Assembly (NCBI RefSeq): GCF_000143625.1
Contig: NZ_GL379592.1
Coordinates: forward strand, 124,001-188,000
DNA length: 64,000 nt
Source of the DNA: Candidatus Regiella insecticola LSR1
Lineage (GTDB): Bacteria; Pseudomonadota; Gammaproteobacteria; Enterobacterales; Enterobacteriaceae
Direction: 5' to 3'
The translations under genes and the position numbers were made by a program. Below the pieces are notes generated by a model. It made no database searches. It was not told the origin of the DNA and was given only the letters and a program-made list of their open reading frames with translations. This document shows positions 9,883-18,764 of the stretch, in pieces. Position 1 is the stretch's first letter. Each line of letters starts with the position of its first letter.

Positions 9883-11232
9883 TTAAAACTCGCCCTGTTG
9901 CGCTTGCCACTGTGCAAATTCAGAACGACTTAAGCCGTAACGTACCAATACACCTTCATGTAATCTGCGAAGCTCAGCTATCATCAGATATTCAACATTT
10001 TCACGATCAATTTTAGGCACCTGATTTTTCAATGCACGATGGATGATCTTAAGAGGCTCTTGTCCTAGCTGGATAACTATTTCTCTCACAGTTTGATTAA
10101 TAATATTTCTATACATTAACCGTAAGGGCTCTGGTTCGGACAGATTCTGTTTGATGGCTAAATACTCCTGAGTGGAGCGTTCATAGGCCCAGATATACAG
10201 ATCACGTAACAACTCGATGCGAGTCATCTCATAGACACCAATAACCGCACGACTGTATGCCTGTTCAGGTACATCAATGAAGGTCAGAGGGCATAAATTA
10301 GCGCGGATCATTGGCAGGTTGCCCATCAGACGCGAGGTGCGTTTATTCACATCTGCGAAAGGTTGGAGATAAGGCAGATGAACCATAACAAAGAATGATT
10401 GTTCAAACGGATCGCTGATCTGATTTGCCTTATTCAGCACCTTGTCAAGTATCTCGCTGATCTGTGCGGGTACAGAAAGGGGGCGGTAAACACTCTTGCC
10501 AATATCAACAGAATGTTGACGTAACCGGCCTTCATCAGCAGGGTTCGGCAGTAAGTTTTCCGACAACGCACTATGCAAATTGAGCAACGTATAACGGTTA
10601 AAGCTGATAGTCGCTGCATTATCGACTAACAACTCTATGGCTGCTTTGTGATTCAGGATCATCTGCGTTTCAATGGCCGCTTTACCTTGAGAAACCATGC
10701 CCTGTTCGATTAATTGTCGGGTATCCAGACGGGAATAAGTATTTCCTTCCAGATAACTGGATGCCCATGATAAATCAATCAATAAGCGGTTCAGGATCTC
10801 ACGACCATAAGTTCCAGCAGGGAGTTTAGCTTGTCCGGTATCCCCCATTTTTTTTAATTGACGACACAATGGCTCAGATAGATAGCGTGTTTTATTGGGT
10901 TGGTAGCTTTCTAGAAAATCGTGCTTATAGCCTACTGGCGTGCGTATTGCGATGGGACAATCAACATAGGCAAGAATATCTATACTATCTGCGGAAAGCG
11001 CAATATGCTGAGGAAAAATATCATCAGTGTTAGCCGCATCTGTTGATTTTATCGAAAAATAGCGCCGTGCACGTCCTTTACCAACAGCAATAATTTGTCC
11101 GGTTTCGGCCATTTTTGCAAGCCAGCGTTGGGCTGTTCGGCGTTTAATCTCAGGATGGCGGGTCAGTATTTCAGCCAGAGTGAGTCCGGTAGATAACGGG
11201 ATATTTTGCAAAAGATCAGCGATTGATGACAT
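9883..11232 (-). CDS. Fic-domain protein with N-terminal winged helix and non-canonical Fic motif
   Basis: A 449-residue protein. Residues 1-60 resemble a winged helix-turn-helix (ILTRHPEIKRRTAQRWLAKMAETGQI). A Fic core follows. Where most Fic AMPylators have HPFx(D/E)GNGRxxR, this protein has Q290-P-F-A-D-V-N-K-R-T-S-R301, so the catalytic His is Gln and both motif glycines are replaced. The inhibitory-helix motif SxxxE(G/N) is present earlier as SSYLEGN. From memory, a subgroup of Fic proteins shares the PFxDVNKR variant, so this may be a subgroup trait and not decay. It could be a pseudo-enzyme, an enzyme with other chemistry, or a repressor. The upstream inverted repeats suggest autoregulation. 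Confidence 0.8.
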   Translation of the reverse strand: MSSIADLLQNIPLSTGLTLAEILTRHPEIKRRTAQRWLAKMAETGQIIAVGKGRARRYFSIKSTDAANTDDIFPQHIALSADSIDILAYVDCPIAIRTPVGYKHDFLESYQPNKTRYLSEPLCRQLKKMGDTGQAKLPAGTYGREILNRLLIDLSWASSYLEGNTYSRLDTRQLIEQGMVSQGKAAIETQMILNHKAAIELLVDNAATISFNRYTLLNLHSALSENLLPNPADEGRLRQHSVDIGKSVYRPLSVPAQISEILDKVLNKANQISDPFEQSFFVMVHLPYLQPFADVNKRTSRLMGNLPMIRANLCPLTFIDVPEQAYSRAVIGVYEMTRIELLRDLYIWAYERSTQEYLAIKQNLSEPEPLRLMYRNIINQTVREIVIQLGQEPLKIIHRALKNQVPKIDRENVEYLMIAELRRLHEGVLVRYGLSRSEFAQWQAQQGEF

Positions 11233-11241
11233 AGTTACCTT

Positions 11242-11300
11242 TGGCGCGATTTAAGGGTATGAGTGGCGCAATTATGGCGCCATTTCTATAATCGCGCCAC
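11242..11300. promoter_or_regulatory. probable operator of the Fic-domain gene
   Basis: GTGGCGCAATTAT (11263-11275) and ATAATCGCGCCAC (11288-11300) form a nearly perfect 13-bp inverted repeat. The palindrome ATGGCGCCAT (11274-11283) lies between them, and a further half-site TGGCGCGATTT lies at 11242-11252, next to the start codon. The pattern suits binding by the winged-helix domain encoded immediately downstream. Confidence 0.6.
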
Positions 11301-11339
11301 ATGATTGGCCAGCATTCTTTTGATGCTCACCTTACTTTT

Positions 11340-13487
11340 TTATCCTCCCATTAACTTACCGTCAAACAAATGATAACGCTGATCAATCCTATGTGGCGGC
11401 GCGGAAAAATACACATAAAGTGTATCTGCCACCATCCTGGTGGATAACACCTGTAGCGAGGTATCGGGGGCGATAGCAACATGATCAGCCAAAAAAGAAG
11501 TGGCCATATTTTTTTTAGCAATCGAGCTATCAAAAATAAATACCGCCGGTTGAGTCGCACTTTGCCCTACTTGATTTCTTACCCAGGGAGACTGATGCCA
11601 ACTATTAACATTAATATATTGGCTAGAGGCCGATTGCACCCCGCGATCAATAAAAACTTTACCTATCCCCTCTCTGATCCTCATTGCGCCATTGGAGGTC
11701 ACATAAGCACTACGATAGGCAACACCGGTATAATCATTTAATAATTTGAATTCATTAAGAAAATTGACGAGCTCTGTGCTGGTTTGCTGGGCTCGCAGTT
11801 GGCTATTGATCAGACGCGAACCCGCTTCTGCATACTGTTTAATATTGTCGTAACTATCCGCATTTGAGCTTTTAACAAGGTTGGTTAAACCGTTAACAAA
11901 GGCTTCGGTTTGTAATGGCGTGAAATCTTCTGCTTTTTGCCCTGCCTGGCTAACTATTTTCGCCAATTCAGTATTGGCTGTCCGATAGCGCTGGCCAATA
12001 AAGGGGCCTCCTCCCAATAACCTGCCATAGCGCCCCGTTGGTTGCCATTTGGCATCGATCCATTCGATGGGCAATTTATCACGGTAGTTTAGCGGCGAAT
12101 AAATATATCTCCCATCACCCGTATCCGGGCTCGACAAATACAGTTTATTGTCTATTTCAAGATAATTTTTCCCTAGCGTATCGCTGTACAGATTATTGCC
12201 TTGAGAACGTAACGAATTAACCGTCAATCCTTTGAGTTCATAATGTGCCAAGGAACGCTGTGCTAAAACCAGATCGGTTGTTGCTTTCGACGCATTTGAT
12301 AGCTGTTTTAATCTGGCCAGTGAGGGCAATGTGTTGAGTTGTTGCCGCAACGCTTGATAATTTCCCTGAACGACAGAAGCCACTTTTTTACCTCCCTGGA
12401 ATAGAGAGCCAACAAAATTAAAGGGATTCACCGCATCAGCCAATCCACTGGCTAAAACTTTGCTTGCTTGTTTAGCCGCCACGGCGGTTTTTGCTGATTG
12501 CAGGGCAAAGTTAGAAACCCCTAAAGCGGAAAATTTGACACCGATTTTACCGGCCGCCATAAAGGCGCTGGCACCAGCGTGCGCCGCCAATCCGAACGGA
12601 ATAATAAAACTCAGCAGTTCAATAGCCCCGAATACCACCCCTCCCACAGTCAGTGTGCCCTCTTTGATATCCTGAATAGTGCTATAAAAAGGAATCAAGA
12701 TACGACACAAAAGATCATGTGTGGCTGCATCAGCCGCAACTTTTTTTTCATAGGGCGTAGGTTGTCGGCACACTTGCTTCAATTGCTTGACCGGTTCGGC
12801 AAAAACCTTATCGACCACTTGTTCAGAGAAGCGCTGTATTTTGCTCGTTTCATCTCCAGAGCCTAAATCACTGAAGGCAAAACGCGCCGATAATAGCGGG
12901 ATCTGCCAATGCTTATCTGTTTTTTTAACTTCCACGCCGTATGTATTGACATTTAAGGGATAACGGAGCCCCAGTTTATCTCCCACCGATAAATGAGGGG
13001 TTGGGATCTGCCGACCCATACTGAGCATAGTAGAGTGCGCCCGCGATTTATTTAGACTGTTATTGCTGTGAGCAATAACCGGCAACATCCTGATAACCCC
13101 AGTCAAAGGGAAAATGTCATAGGCAAAGGTAAAAGGTTGAACACTGTTTCCCTCCCCTACCACCACGACACCTTGGTAAGCAGGCTGAACATTGTCATCA
13201 TCATCTTTAAAAGCGACTTGTAAAAAATGCGAAGCCTTTAACAAATTATCACGATGTGGGCTAGGCAGATCCGCGATAGCCATTGCCAGACGTGAACATA
13301 ATGCGGCTCGATAGTTATTTTGATAAGTATTGAAATCGGTATTAAATTTTTCTTCAAGTTGACTGGCATTGAGCGCAGTGCCTGATGGCTGGCCAAAGGA
13401 TTTTATGTCGAATGAAAAATCGGCATCATGGGTCATATAATTTTCAAGTTTGGTCATAGCGACAGATGTTAAAACTGGCGTTCTCAT
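11340..13487 (-). CDS. large toxin-like protein with possible ADP-ribosyltransferase-type C-terminus
   Basis: About 715 residues from the ATG at 13487 (a GTG two codons upstream is also possible). No signal peptide is visible. A central segment (LLCRILIPFYSTIQDIKEG, then VGGVVFGAIELLSFIIPFG) is hydrophobic and resembles the dermonecrotic-toxin-like proteins (DUF6543 type) of Pseudomonas and entomopathogens. The last ~130 residues have the order expected of R-S-E ADP-ribosyltransferases: an Arg in VAYRSAYV (near residue 592), an STS-like SASSQYIN (near 622), and a late DHVAIAPDTSLQVL block (near 668) like EVLxPPGT. The usual ExE glutamates are not evident, so activity is uncertain. Neighbours are a Fic gene and a dead RTX gene. 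The frame is intact. Confidence 0.6.
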   Translation of the reverse strand: MRTPVLTSVAMTKLENYMTHDADFSFDIKSFGQPSGTALNASQLEEKFNTDFNTYQNNYRAALCSRLAMAIADLPSPHRDNLLKASHFLQVAFKDDDDNVQPAYQGVVVVGEGNSVQPFTFAYDIFPLTGVIRMLPVIAHSNNSLNKSRAHSTMLSMGRQIPTPHLSVGDKLGLRYPLNVNTYGVEVKKTDKHWQIPLLSARFAFSDLGSGDETSKIQRFSEQVVDKVFAEPVKQLKQVCRQPTPYEKKVAADAATHDLLCRILIPFYSTIQDIKEGTLTVGGVVFGAIELLSFIIPFGLAAHAGASAFMAAGKIGVKFSALGVSNFALQSAKTAVAAKQASKVLASGLADAVNPFNFVGSLFQGGKKVASVVQGNYQALRQQLNTLPSLARLKQLSNASKATTDLVLAQRSLAHYELKGLTVNSLRSQGNNLYSDTLGKNYLEIDNKLYLSSPDTGDGRYIYSPLNYRDKLPIEWIDAKWQPTGRYGRLLGGGPFIGQRYRTANTELAKIVSQAGQKAEDFTPLQTEAFVNGLTNLVKSSNADSYDNIKQYAEAGSRLINSQLRAQQTSTELVNFLNEFKLLNDYTGVAYRSAYVTSNGAMRIREGIGKVFIDRGVQSASSQYINVNSWHQSPWVRNQVGQSATQPAVFIFDSSIAKKNMATSFLADHVAIAPDTSLQVLSTRMVADTLYVYFSAPPHRIDQRYHLFDGKLMGG

Positions 13488-13540
13488 ACCCACAGAGGTA
13501 GGCAGTGTAATACTGGATGCAGGTATCAGCTCATCAACAA

Positions 13541-13627
13541 ATCCTCATGTACTACATGTTAACGAAGGTTGCTGTGCGCCGGGCGCCTTGACTTAGCATA
13601 ACGAACTACGGTTTGGAAAGAGGTCTA
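13541..13627. repeat. repeat family A, right part only
   Basis: ATCCTCATGTACTACATGTTAACG through GGTTTGGAAAGAGGTCTA matches the second half of complete family A copies. It sits 8 bp from the tcdA stop. Confidence 0.7.
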
Positions 13628-13634
13628 TTGCCTA

Positions 13635-14465
13635 TTATCTAATAACCTGGCTCGCAGTGGCTTTCGCTATCATTTTTTTTAAAGCATGCGCCACAGCAAT
13701 AAAACCAAATGTTGCAGTTACCATCGTAACCGCGCCAAAGCCAGAGGCGCAATCCATCCGTTTTGATCCTTCAGTAGTGCAGCTTGATCTAGACAGGTTA
13801 CCCTCGATCTGGGGGTACGTCAGTGGTTCACTAGAAGACACACAATCAATACGTAATTTTCCTTTACTATTTTTCACTACACCAAAATCACGTCTCAATC
13901 TTTCTCGCACGCTAGCAGCTAAAGGATCTTGAACCGTTTTAGCCAGATCAAGAACGGCTATACGAGTAGGATCAATTTGTCCTCCTGCGCCTCCTACTGT
14001 AATAACGGGGATCGCATAACGCCGACAATAAGCCAACAAAGCTGCTTTAGGACGAACACTATCTATAGTATCAATCACATAACTAAAATTTTGATCCAAC
14101 ATCTCAACCACATTTTCGGGTGTGATAAAGTCATCAATACATTTCACCTGGCAATGAGGATTAATGGCTAAAATCCGCTGTTCCATCACCGCTATCTTGG
14201 CTTGCCCAATATTTTCACGGACAGCATGGTTTTGTCGATTAGTATTGGTCACACAAACATCATCCATATCTATCAGGGTGATAGCACCAATACCCGTGCG
14301 CGCCAACGCCTCAACAGCCCATGATCCTACCCCACCCATGCCAATGACACAGATATGGGCGCGTGAAAATAATATTTGCGCTTGATGGCCATACAAACGC
14401 GCAATTCCGCCAAATCGTTGTTGATCAATTCCGTGGTGGTTTTTTGTATTAGAACATTTAGTCAT
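13635..14465 (-). CDS. tcdA: tRNA threonylcarbamoyladenosine dehydratase
   Basis: An E1-like ATP-dependent dehydratase that forms cyclic t6A at position 37 of ANN-decoding tRNAs. From the ATG at 14465 it has 276 residues (E. coli TcdA/CsdL 268). The start RFGGIARLYG, the nucleotide-binding GMGGVGSWAVEALARTGIG, DMDDVCVTNTNRQ, DSVRPKAAL and the C-terminal DCASGFGAVTMVTATFGF blocks are all conserved. A GTG start at 14498 would add 11 residues. In E. coli it is also in the amiC/metZWV region, so synteny supports the call. Confidence 0.95.
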   Translation of the reverse strand: MTKCSNTKNHHGIDQQRFGGIARLYGHQAQILFSRAHICVIGMGGVGSWAVEALARTGIGAITLIDMDDVCVTNTNRQNHAVRENIGQAKIAVMEQRILAINPHCQVKCIDDFITPENVVEMLDQNFSYVIDTIDSVRPKAALLAYCRRYAIPVITVGGAGGQIDPTRIAVLDLAKTVQDPLAASVRERLRRDFGVVKNSKGKLRIDCVSSSEPLTYPQIEGNLSRSSCTTEGSKRMDCASGFGAVTMVTATFGFIAVAHALKKMIAKATASQVIR

Positions 14466-14542
14466 TACATAGGGGTCTCTGTTTTTTAGAGCGAGCACGA
14501 TAACAAATCACAGTGAGCAAAGGAATTAGAAAAGAAAAAACA

Positions 14543-15745
14543 TCAAGCTGTTTTATAGATGTATTGCTGGCCGATAGGCTTAGTACTGACTTCCCGCTGA
14601 ATGGTAATACCGTTCCATTTTTCTCCGGTAAATTTTTCACCTTTGACAAGCAACGTCGTATTGCCATCTCAAATGATTGTCACCTTTTCAGGCAGGTGGG
14701 TTAATTCTATTGTCTGAATAGGGCAACCGCTTACATTAAGCTTAATTAAATTTTTAAATTCAGATAAATTTGGCAGCTCTGTCAGTCCAGTGTCACTGAC
14801 ATCGAGCTCTTTTATTCCGGCAGGAAGCACCTTAGGATCTAAAATTTTCAGCTCACGATTGCCACTGGCGTTCACTATTTCTACCTCTTTTGGTAAGACA
14901 AGATCCGACAGATTGTTGTGAGATATATTCAATTCAGTTAGCGCCAATAAAGAGGATTTCGATAGCCATAGGAAAGAGCCTTCCGGTAACGAACTCAAGC
15001 AAAATTTAGATAAATCTAGGCTAAATTTGGTTATAGGATATAACGAGGTTAAAAAAGAGTCCCTTTCCAACACAAAGGCGGGATATCCTGGTATTTCTGA
15101 TAATGTATTTCTTATGTTTTCCGAAAGTAACGGAGGTAAGGAAGAGGGTAAAGAAGATTTCATTGCCAACATATAGTCGTCAAATCCTGATATTTCTGAT
15201 AATTTATTTTCTATTTCTAATGATTTCTCTTTAATCATTAATGATTTTTGGGCGATTTCTGGTATTTTTTCCAATGATTGCCGGAAGGCATCGTTAAAGC
15301 GGCTTTTTGTCTGTAACGCTGCCGTCTCACGCTCCTCATTTACGGATCCCTCCAACCTCCAAAGGGATAATTGAATCCATACGTTCAACAGAGAAAATGC
15401 GACCATAGCCTGATCTTTTATAGACCCAGCATCAATAATATCATTCATTTCAGTCCATTCTTTTACCGATAATGTTTTCAATGGTTTTTCTTGCAGCTCA
15501 GCAAGCCTACTGTTGTCAAATTTAAACGACTTCAGCTTTTGCTGAATATTATCATCTTTAATATATTCAAAAAGCGGGCGTTTATCTTCAACGGAGATAA
15601 TTTCCATAGCAACCAAAAGTTCTACTATTTCTTTGTCTGTCTTCTGACCTATCATCGGAGCAGGGCTGGCTAAGGGGGTTACATCTGATGAATTCGCAAT
15701 AACAAAGATCGGTGTAAAAGATGTGTTGCTAGTAGCAGTAAGCAT
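14543..15745 (-). CDS. leucine-rich-repeat protein, effector candidate, with an in-frame TGA at 14669
   Basis: The start is taken as MLTATSNTS at 15745; the frame is open to 15808. A charged, helical N-terminal half carries repeated IPEIA/SGF/IPGYP segments. It is followed by LRRs of the bacterial LPX type (LTELNISHNNLSDLVLP, IVNASGNRELKILDP, IKELDVSDTGLTELPNL, LIKLNVSGCPIQTIEL), as in IpaH, SspH and YopM effectors. The main frame stops at TGA 14669-14671. The same frame continues for 41 sense codons (DGNTTLLVKGEKFTGEKWNG...) to a TGA at 14543. This suggests a recent nonsense mutation, or a short extra C-terminal fragment. No catalytic E3 domain follows. No close match is recognised. Confidence 0.6.
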
Positions 15746-15969
15746 ATTGATATTCTTCCTAATGAAGGTAAAAAAGAGAGCAGTTACTATATAAGTGATA
15801 ATAAGCAACCTAATCTCACTCGCTGAGAAATATCATTTTGTATGACAAGTTTTTCCTACAGTGTTCTTTAACCTTTAACAACTTTGCGCCGTATATGCAT
15901 AAAAAAAAGACAAAAAGGCGATAAAAACCACAATCAAAAATTTTATATCAATTTAAATGCTAAAAGCAC

Positions 15970-15997
15970 TTGCAACAAAAATAATCCAAGGTATAGT
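15970..15997 (+). promoter_or_regulatory. promoter of tRNA-fMet
   Basis: TTGCAA (15970-15975), a 16-bp spacer and TATAGT (15992-15997), followed by a GC-rich discriminator GCGC, about 14 bp before the tRNA. Confidence 0.6.
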
Positions 15998-16010
15998 GCG
16001 CTCAATCAGA

Positions 16011-16087
<77 letters not shown>

Positions 16088-16155
16088 ACGATGTCCGACC
16101 CCTCTCATTTCTTCAATCAAAAAAGCGCTCAAAGAAGATTTCATTCAAACAAGCC

Positions 16156-17371
16156 CTAAGAAAAATAAGCCTTGATACCAGCAAACACTGCCTTAGCTAT
16201 CTGTTGTTGAAAATGGCGAGTGCGTAACTTTTTTTCTTCTTCAAGATTACTAATAAATGCGGTTTCAACCAAAATTGACGGGATATCAGGTGCTTTCAAT
16301 ACCGCAAAGCCGCCTTGCTCGACCCGATTTTTGTGTAATTTGTTAATCTTACTGATTCGGCTGAGCACTTCCTTTCCAAATTTTAAACTATCATTAATAG
16401 TCGCCGTTTGTAGCAAATCAATTATAGTGTGATCCAAATAGCGATCACCGCTCTTACTAATCCCCCCTATCTGATCAGCTTCATTCTGAGTTTGTGCTAA
16501 AAGATAAGCAGCAGTACTGGTGGCGCCTTTGGCGGAAAGTGCAAATACCGATGATCCTTTAGCCTCGCGGTTGGTGACAGCATCTGCATGGATAGAAACG
16601 AAAAGATCAGCCCTTAGCTTACGCGCTTTGGCCACTCGAACTTTTAACGGAATTAAAAACATCTTCATCGCGTGTCATATGAACTCGCATATTCGATTCA
16701 CGTTCGATAAGAGTCCGTAAGCGGCGAGCTATTTGCAACACCACATTTTTTTCACAGGTTTTATTTTTTCCGATGGCGCCAGGATCTTCTCCCCCATGCC
16801 CAGGATCTAGCACTATGACAATAGGCCGATCACGGCCAGCTTTACCTGCTGATGGCGCCTTTGTAGGGAGTGTGCGTTCTAAATGGCCTTTATTATAATC
16901 CTCGAGCAAAGCGAGTAGCGGATCATCTTTTGTCGCAGTATCACCGACTGTCGGATAGAGGTCTACCACCAAACGATGATGAAATTTAGCGATGGGTTTT
17001 AAAGTAAAAAGTTGTGGATGACTCAGTTGCTTAAGTTCGAGCACTATCCGTACGGTTTTTTTGTTGAATTGTCCTATCCGCACCTGCTTGAGATGAGGGT
17101 CAGTTGCTTGAACTTGGCGAGTCATTTCCCTTAGCACTTCATTTAAATGGACATCTTCGATATCAACTACGATGCGATCGGGCTTAGATAAAGTAAATTG
17201 ACGGTATTTAAGCGGAAGGTTGGATTCTAATGTGATCCGCGTATAGGTTGAAGCGGGCCAGACCCGAATAGCAACAATGTGTACTGACGTAGCAAACCCA
17301 ATTTTGCTGACACTCAGCATCCAACTGGCTGTTATAGCTTGCAATAAAAGGCGCCGATGGGAATTGTGCAT
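16156..17371 (-). pseudogene. amiC: N-acetylmuramoyl-L-alanine amidase AmiC, frameshifted
   Basis: Zinc amidase that splits the septal peptidoglycan of daughter cells. Frame 1 (17371-16619) holds a twin-arginine-type signal (HRRLLLQ...), the AMIN domain and the start of the Amidase_3 domain ([15 protein letters not shown], with the zinc ligands His and Glu). Coding sense then moves to another frame (16668-16156) with [27 protein letters not shown] and [11 protein letters not shown]. The break is one extra base near 16651-16659 in an A/T run; removing it restores ...[16 protein letters not shown]. The catalytic domain is split, so AmiC is probably lost, unless this is a sequencing error or is rescued by slippage. 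Confidence 0.85.
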
Positions 17372-17399
17372 TGGGTCTGTGATACTCCAAAATCATTAT

Positions 17400-17442
17400 T
17401 AGACCTCTTCGCATAACGAACTACGGTTTGGAAAGAGGTCTA
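17400..17442. repeat. repeat family A, internally deleted mini-copy (43 bp)
   Basis: TAGACCTCTTCG joined to CATAACGAACTACGGTTTGGAAAGAGGTCTA. Both termini are retained and the middle is lost. It lies about 30 bp upstream of amiC. Confidence 0.75.
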
Positions 17443-17566
17443 TACCCTTCGCCTTTCAAGTTACGGCTTTGTTGTCTGCGGGTGCTCGCCTCATCAGGTA
17501 GTATGTCTACGCTCATCGGTCGGTCGCCCTTGCCGCCTTGCCGTAACTCGAAATTCATTGGGTCTA
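17441..17566. repeat. hybrid repeat, C-type ends with a D-type centre
   Basis: Starts TATACCCTTCGCCTTTCAAG and ends CGAAATTCATTGGGTCTA, both C-type. The centre (GTAGTATGTCTACGCTCATCGGTCGGTCGCCCT) is the reverse complement of D-type sequence. It shares its first two bases with the preceding family A copy, and its end supplies the stop of the chorismate mutase gene. Confidence 0.7.
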
Positions 17567-18106
17567 TTGTTTTAATTTTACCGCTCTTAAAGCCGTAAAA
17601 ATAAGTTCCTTATCGATATTACTTAGTTCTGGTTGATCGATAATTTTTATCAATTTTTCACGTGAAGTTTCATCAAATCCAACCCCTGAATGCAATATTT
17701 GGTATAACGCTTCGATTAATAAATCACTTGACTCAGCAATCTCTAAACGAATTTTAGCCAATGTTTTAACAGGCGAATCACCTGCTTTTTGTGCCGTATT
17801 CAAGTGATTTCTCTGATAACGATATTGGATTATTTTAGCCGTTTCCATCAAGGCACTGAAAAGGGGTTTAACAGAATCAGGATCTAATCCCTTATTTTTC
17901 GCCGTCACCATTGCTTTTTGTAATACTTTTTTTTCTTGCTCAAGATCCTCAATCGCTAAATGCGCTTTAGCTTTATTAACCGCTACCTCCTGCATATAAG
18001 ATAATCGCTGATTGATCAATGAAAAAACCTTATCCCATTCCGCGGCACTGGCGGCAAAAATTGTCATACTACTAACCAACACTCCAATTTTGATAATCGC
18101 TAACAT
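17564..18106 (-). CDS. secreted (AroQ-gamma type) chorismate mutase
   Basis: 180 residues with an N-terminal signal peptide (IKIGVLVSSMTIFAASAAEW), so it is exported to the periplasm or beyond. The mature part is all-helical, with the AroQ-gamma pattern: NQRLSYMQEVAVNKAKAHLAIEDLEQEK, then VLQKAM, GLDPDSVKPLFSALMETAKIIQYRY. It interconverts chorismate and prephenate. Enterobacterial homologues include the periplasmic enzymes of Yersinia and Salmonella; secreted forms are also used by some parasites on plants. The TAG stop belongs to the adjoining hybrid repeat (TAGACCCAATGAAT). No frameshift is seen. Confidence 0.88.
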   Translation of the reverse strand: MLAIIKIGVLVSSMTIFAASAAEWDKVFSLINQRLSYMQEVAVNKAKAHLAIEDLEQEKKVLQKAMVTAKNKGLDPDSVKPLFSALMETAKIIQYRYQRNHLNTAQKAGDSPVKTLAKIRLEIAESSDLLIEALYQILHSGVGFDETSREKLIKIIDQPELSNIDKELIFTALRAVKLKQ

Positions 18107-18268
18107 GATTTTCCTTAAATTATATAATCTACTCCATTACGCAAGCAGCCAGTTTACCTCATGTTCTGTCGTCGCACGAAAAAAATCACAGTATCGCCCG
18201 CTAGATTCATCCTTTATTTTCACGCATTATGCACTATTTATTCCCCTATTTTTTATTAAGGTATTCTT

Positions 18269-18763
18269 ATGACAAAAACGCAATTTAGCCTCTATGGTAT
18301 TAGCAATTGTACTAGCGTCAAAAAAGCACGTGATTGGTTAGCTGCACACAGTATAGTTTATCGTTTCCATGATTATCGTGTTGATGGATTGACCGCTGAC
18401 TGTCTACAAGATTTTATCGACACACTGGGGTGGCAATCACTGCTTAATACGCGCAGTACCACTTGGCGAAAATTGAATGAGCAAGAACGTATCACAGTGA
18501 CCAACGTTACTAGCGCTAAAGCCTTAATGTTAGAACAACCGTCGATAATTAAGCGGCCACTGCTGAAGGAGTGCTCAGGTATACCCACAGTCCTTGAAGT
18601 TGCCGCTAAGCGGCCAGGGGGTGAGACCGATGAGCGTAGACAACTACGTGATTCGGCGAACACCCGCAGCCAACAACGCGGCGGCTTCAAAGGTGAAGGG
18701 TATAAAATGCTACTTGGCTTTGATCCTGTGGATTATCAACAATTTTTTCACAAGGCACTATAG
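18269..18763 (+). CDS. yffB: ArsC/Spx-family protein YffB carrying an in-frame repeat D insertion
   Basis: Thioredoxin-fold ArsC-like protein of unknown reaction, upstream of dapE as in E. coli. The N-terminus is well conserved ([50 protein letters not shown]). E. coli then continues directly to the C-terminal MLLGFxxxxYQQFFH. Here a whole family D repeat (18580-18704) sits between KRPLL and MLLGFD, adding about 45 residues including [15 protein letters not shown] and [13 protein letters not shown], while the frame stays open (164 residues, E. coli about 118). The catalytic-type Cys is kept, but the C-terminal strand is displaced. Whether it folds is unknown. Confidence 0.9.
   Translation: MTKTQFSLYGISNCTSVKKARDWLAAHSIVYRFHDYRVDGLTADCLQDFIDTLGWQSLLNTRSTTWRKLNEQERITVTNVTSAKALMLEQPSIIKRPLLKECSGIPTVLEVAAKRPGGETDERRQLRDSANTRSQQRGGFKGEGYKMLLGFDPVDYQQFFHKAL
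18580..18704. repeat. repeat family D, complete copy inside yffB (125 bp)
   Basis: TATACCCACAGTCCTTGAAG to AAGGTGAAGGGTATA, with internal D landmarks GAGACCGATGAGCGTAGAC, CTACGTGATTCGGCGAACACC and CAGCCAACAACGCGGCGG. It is translated in frame as part of yffB. Confidence 0.85.
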
Positions 18764-18764
18764 T

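Noticed and set aside
6392..13487. Prophage or classic pathogenicity island with integrase
   Set aside because: No integrase, phage structural gene or tRNA attachment site is visible; the accessory genes sit between core genes with only IS and repeat debris.
14669..14671. TGA in the LRR gene as a selenocysteine codon
   Set aside because: No SECIS-like hairpin was identified after it and LRR effectors are not known selenoproteins; a nonsense mutation is simpler.
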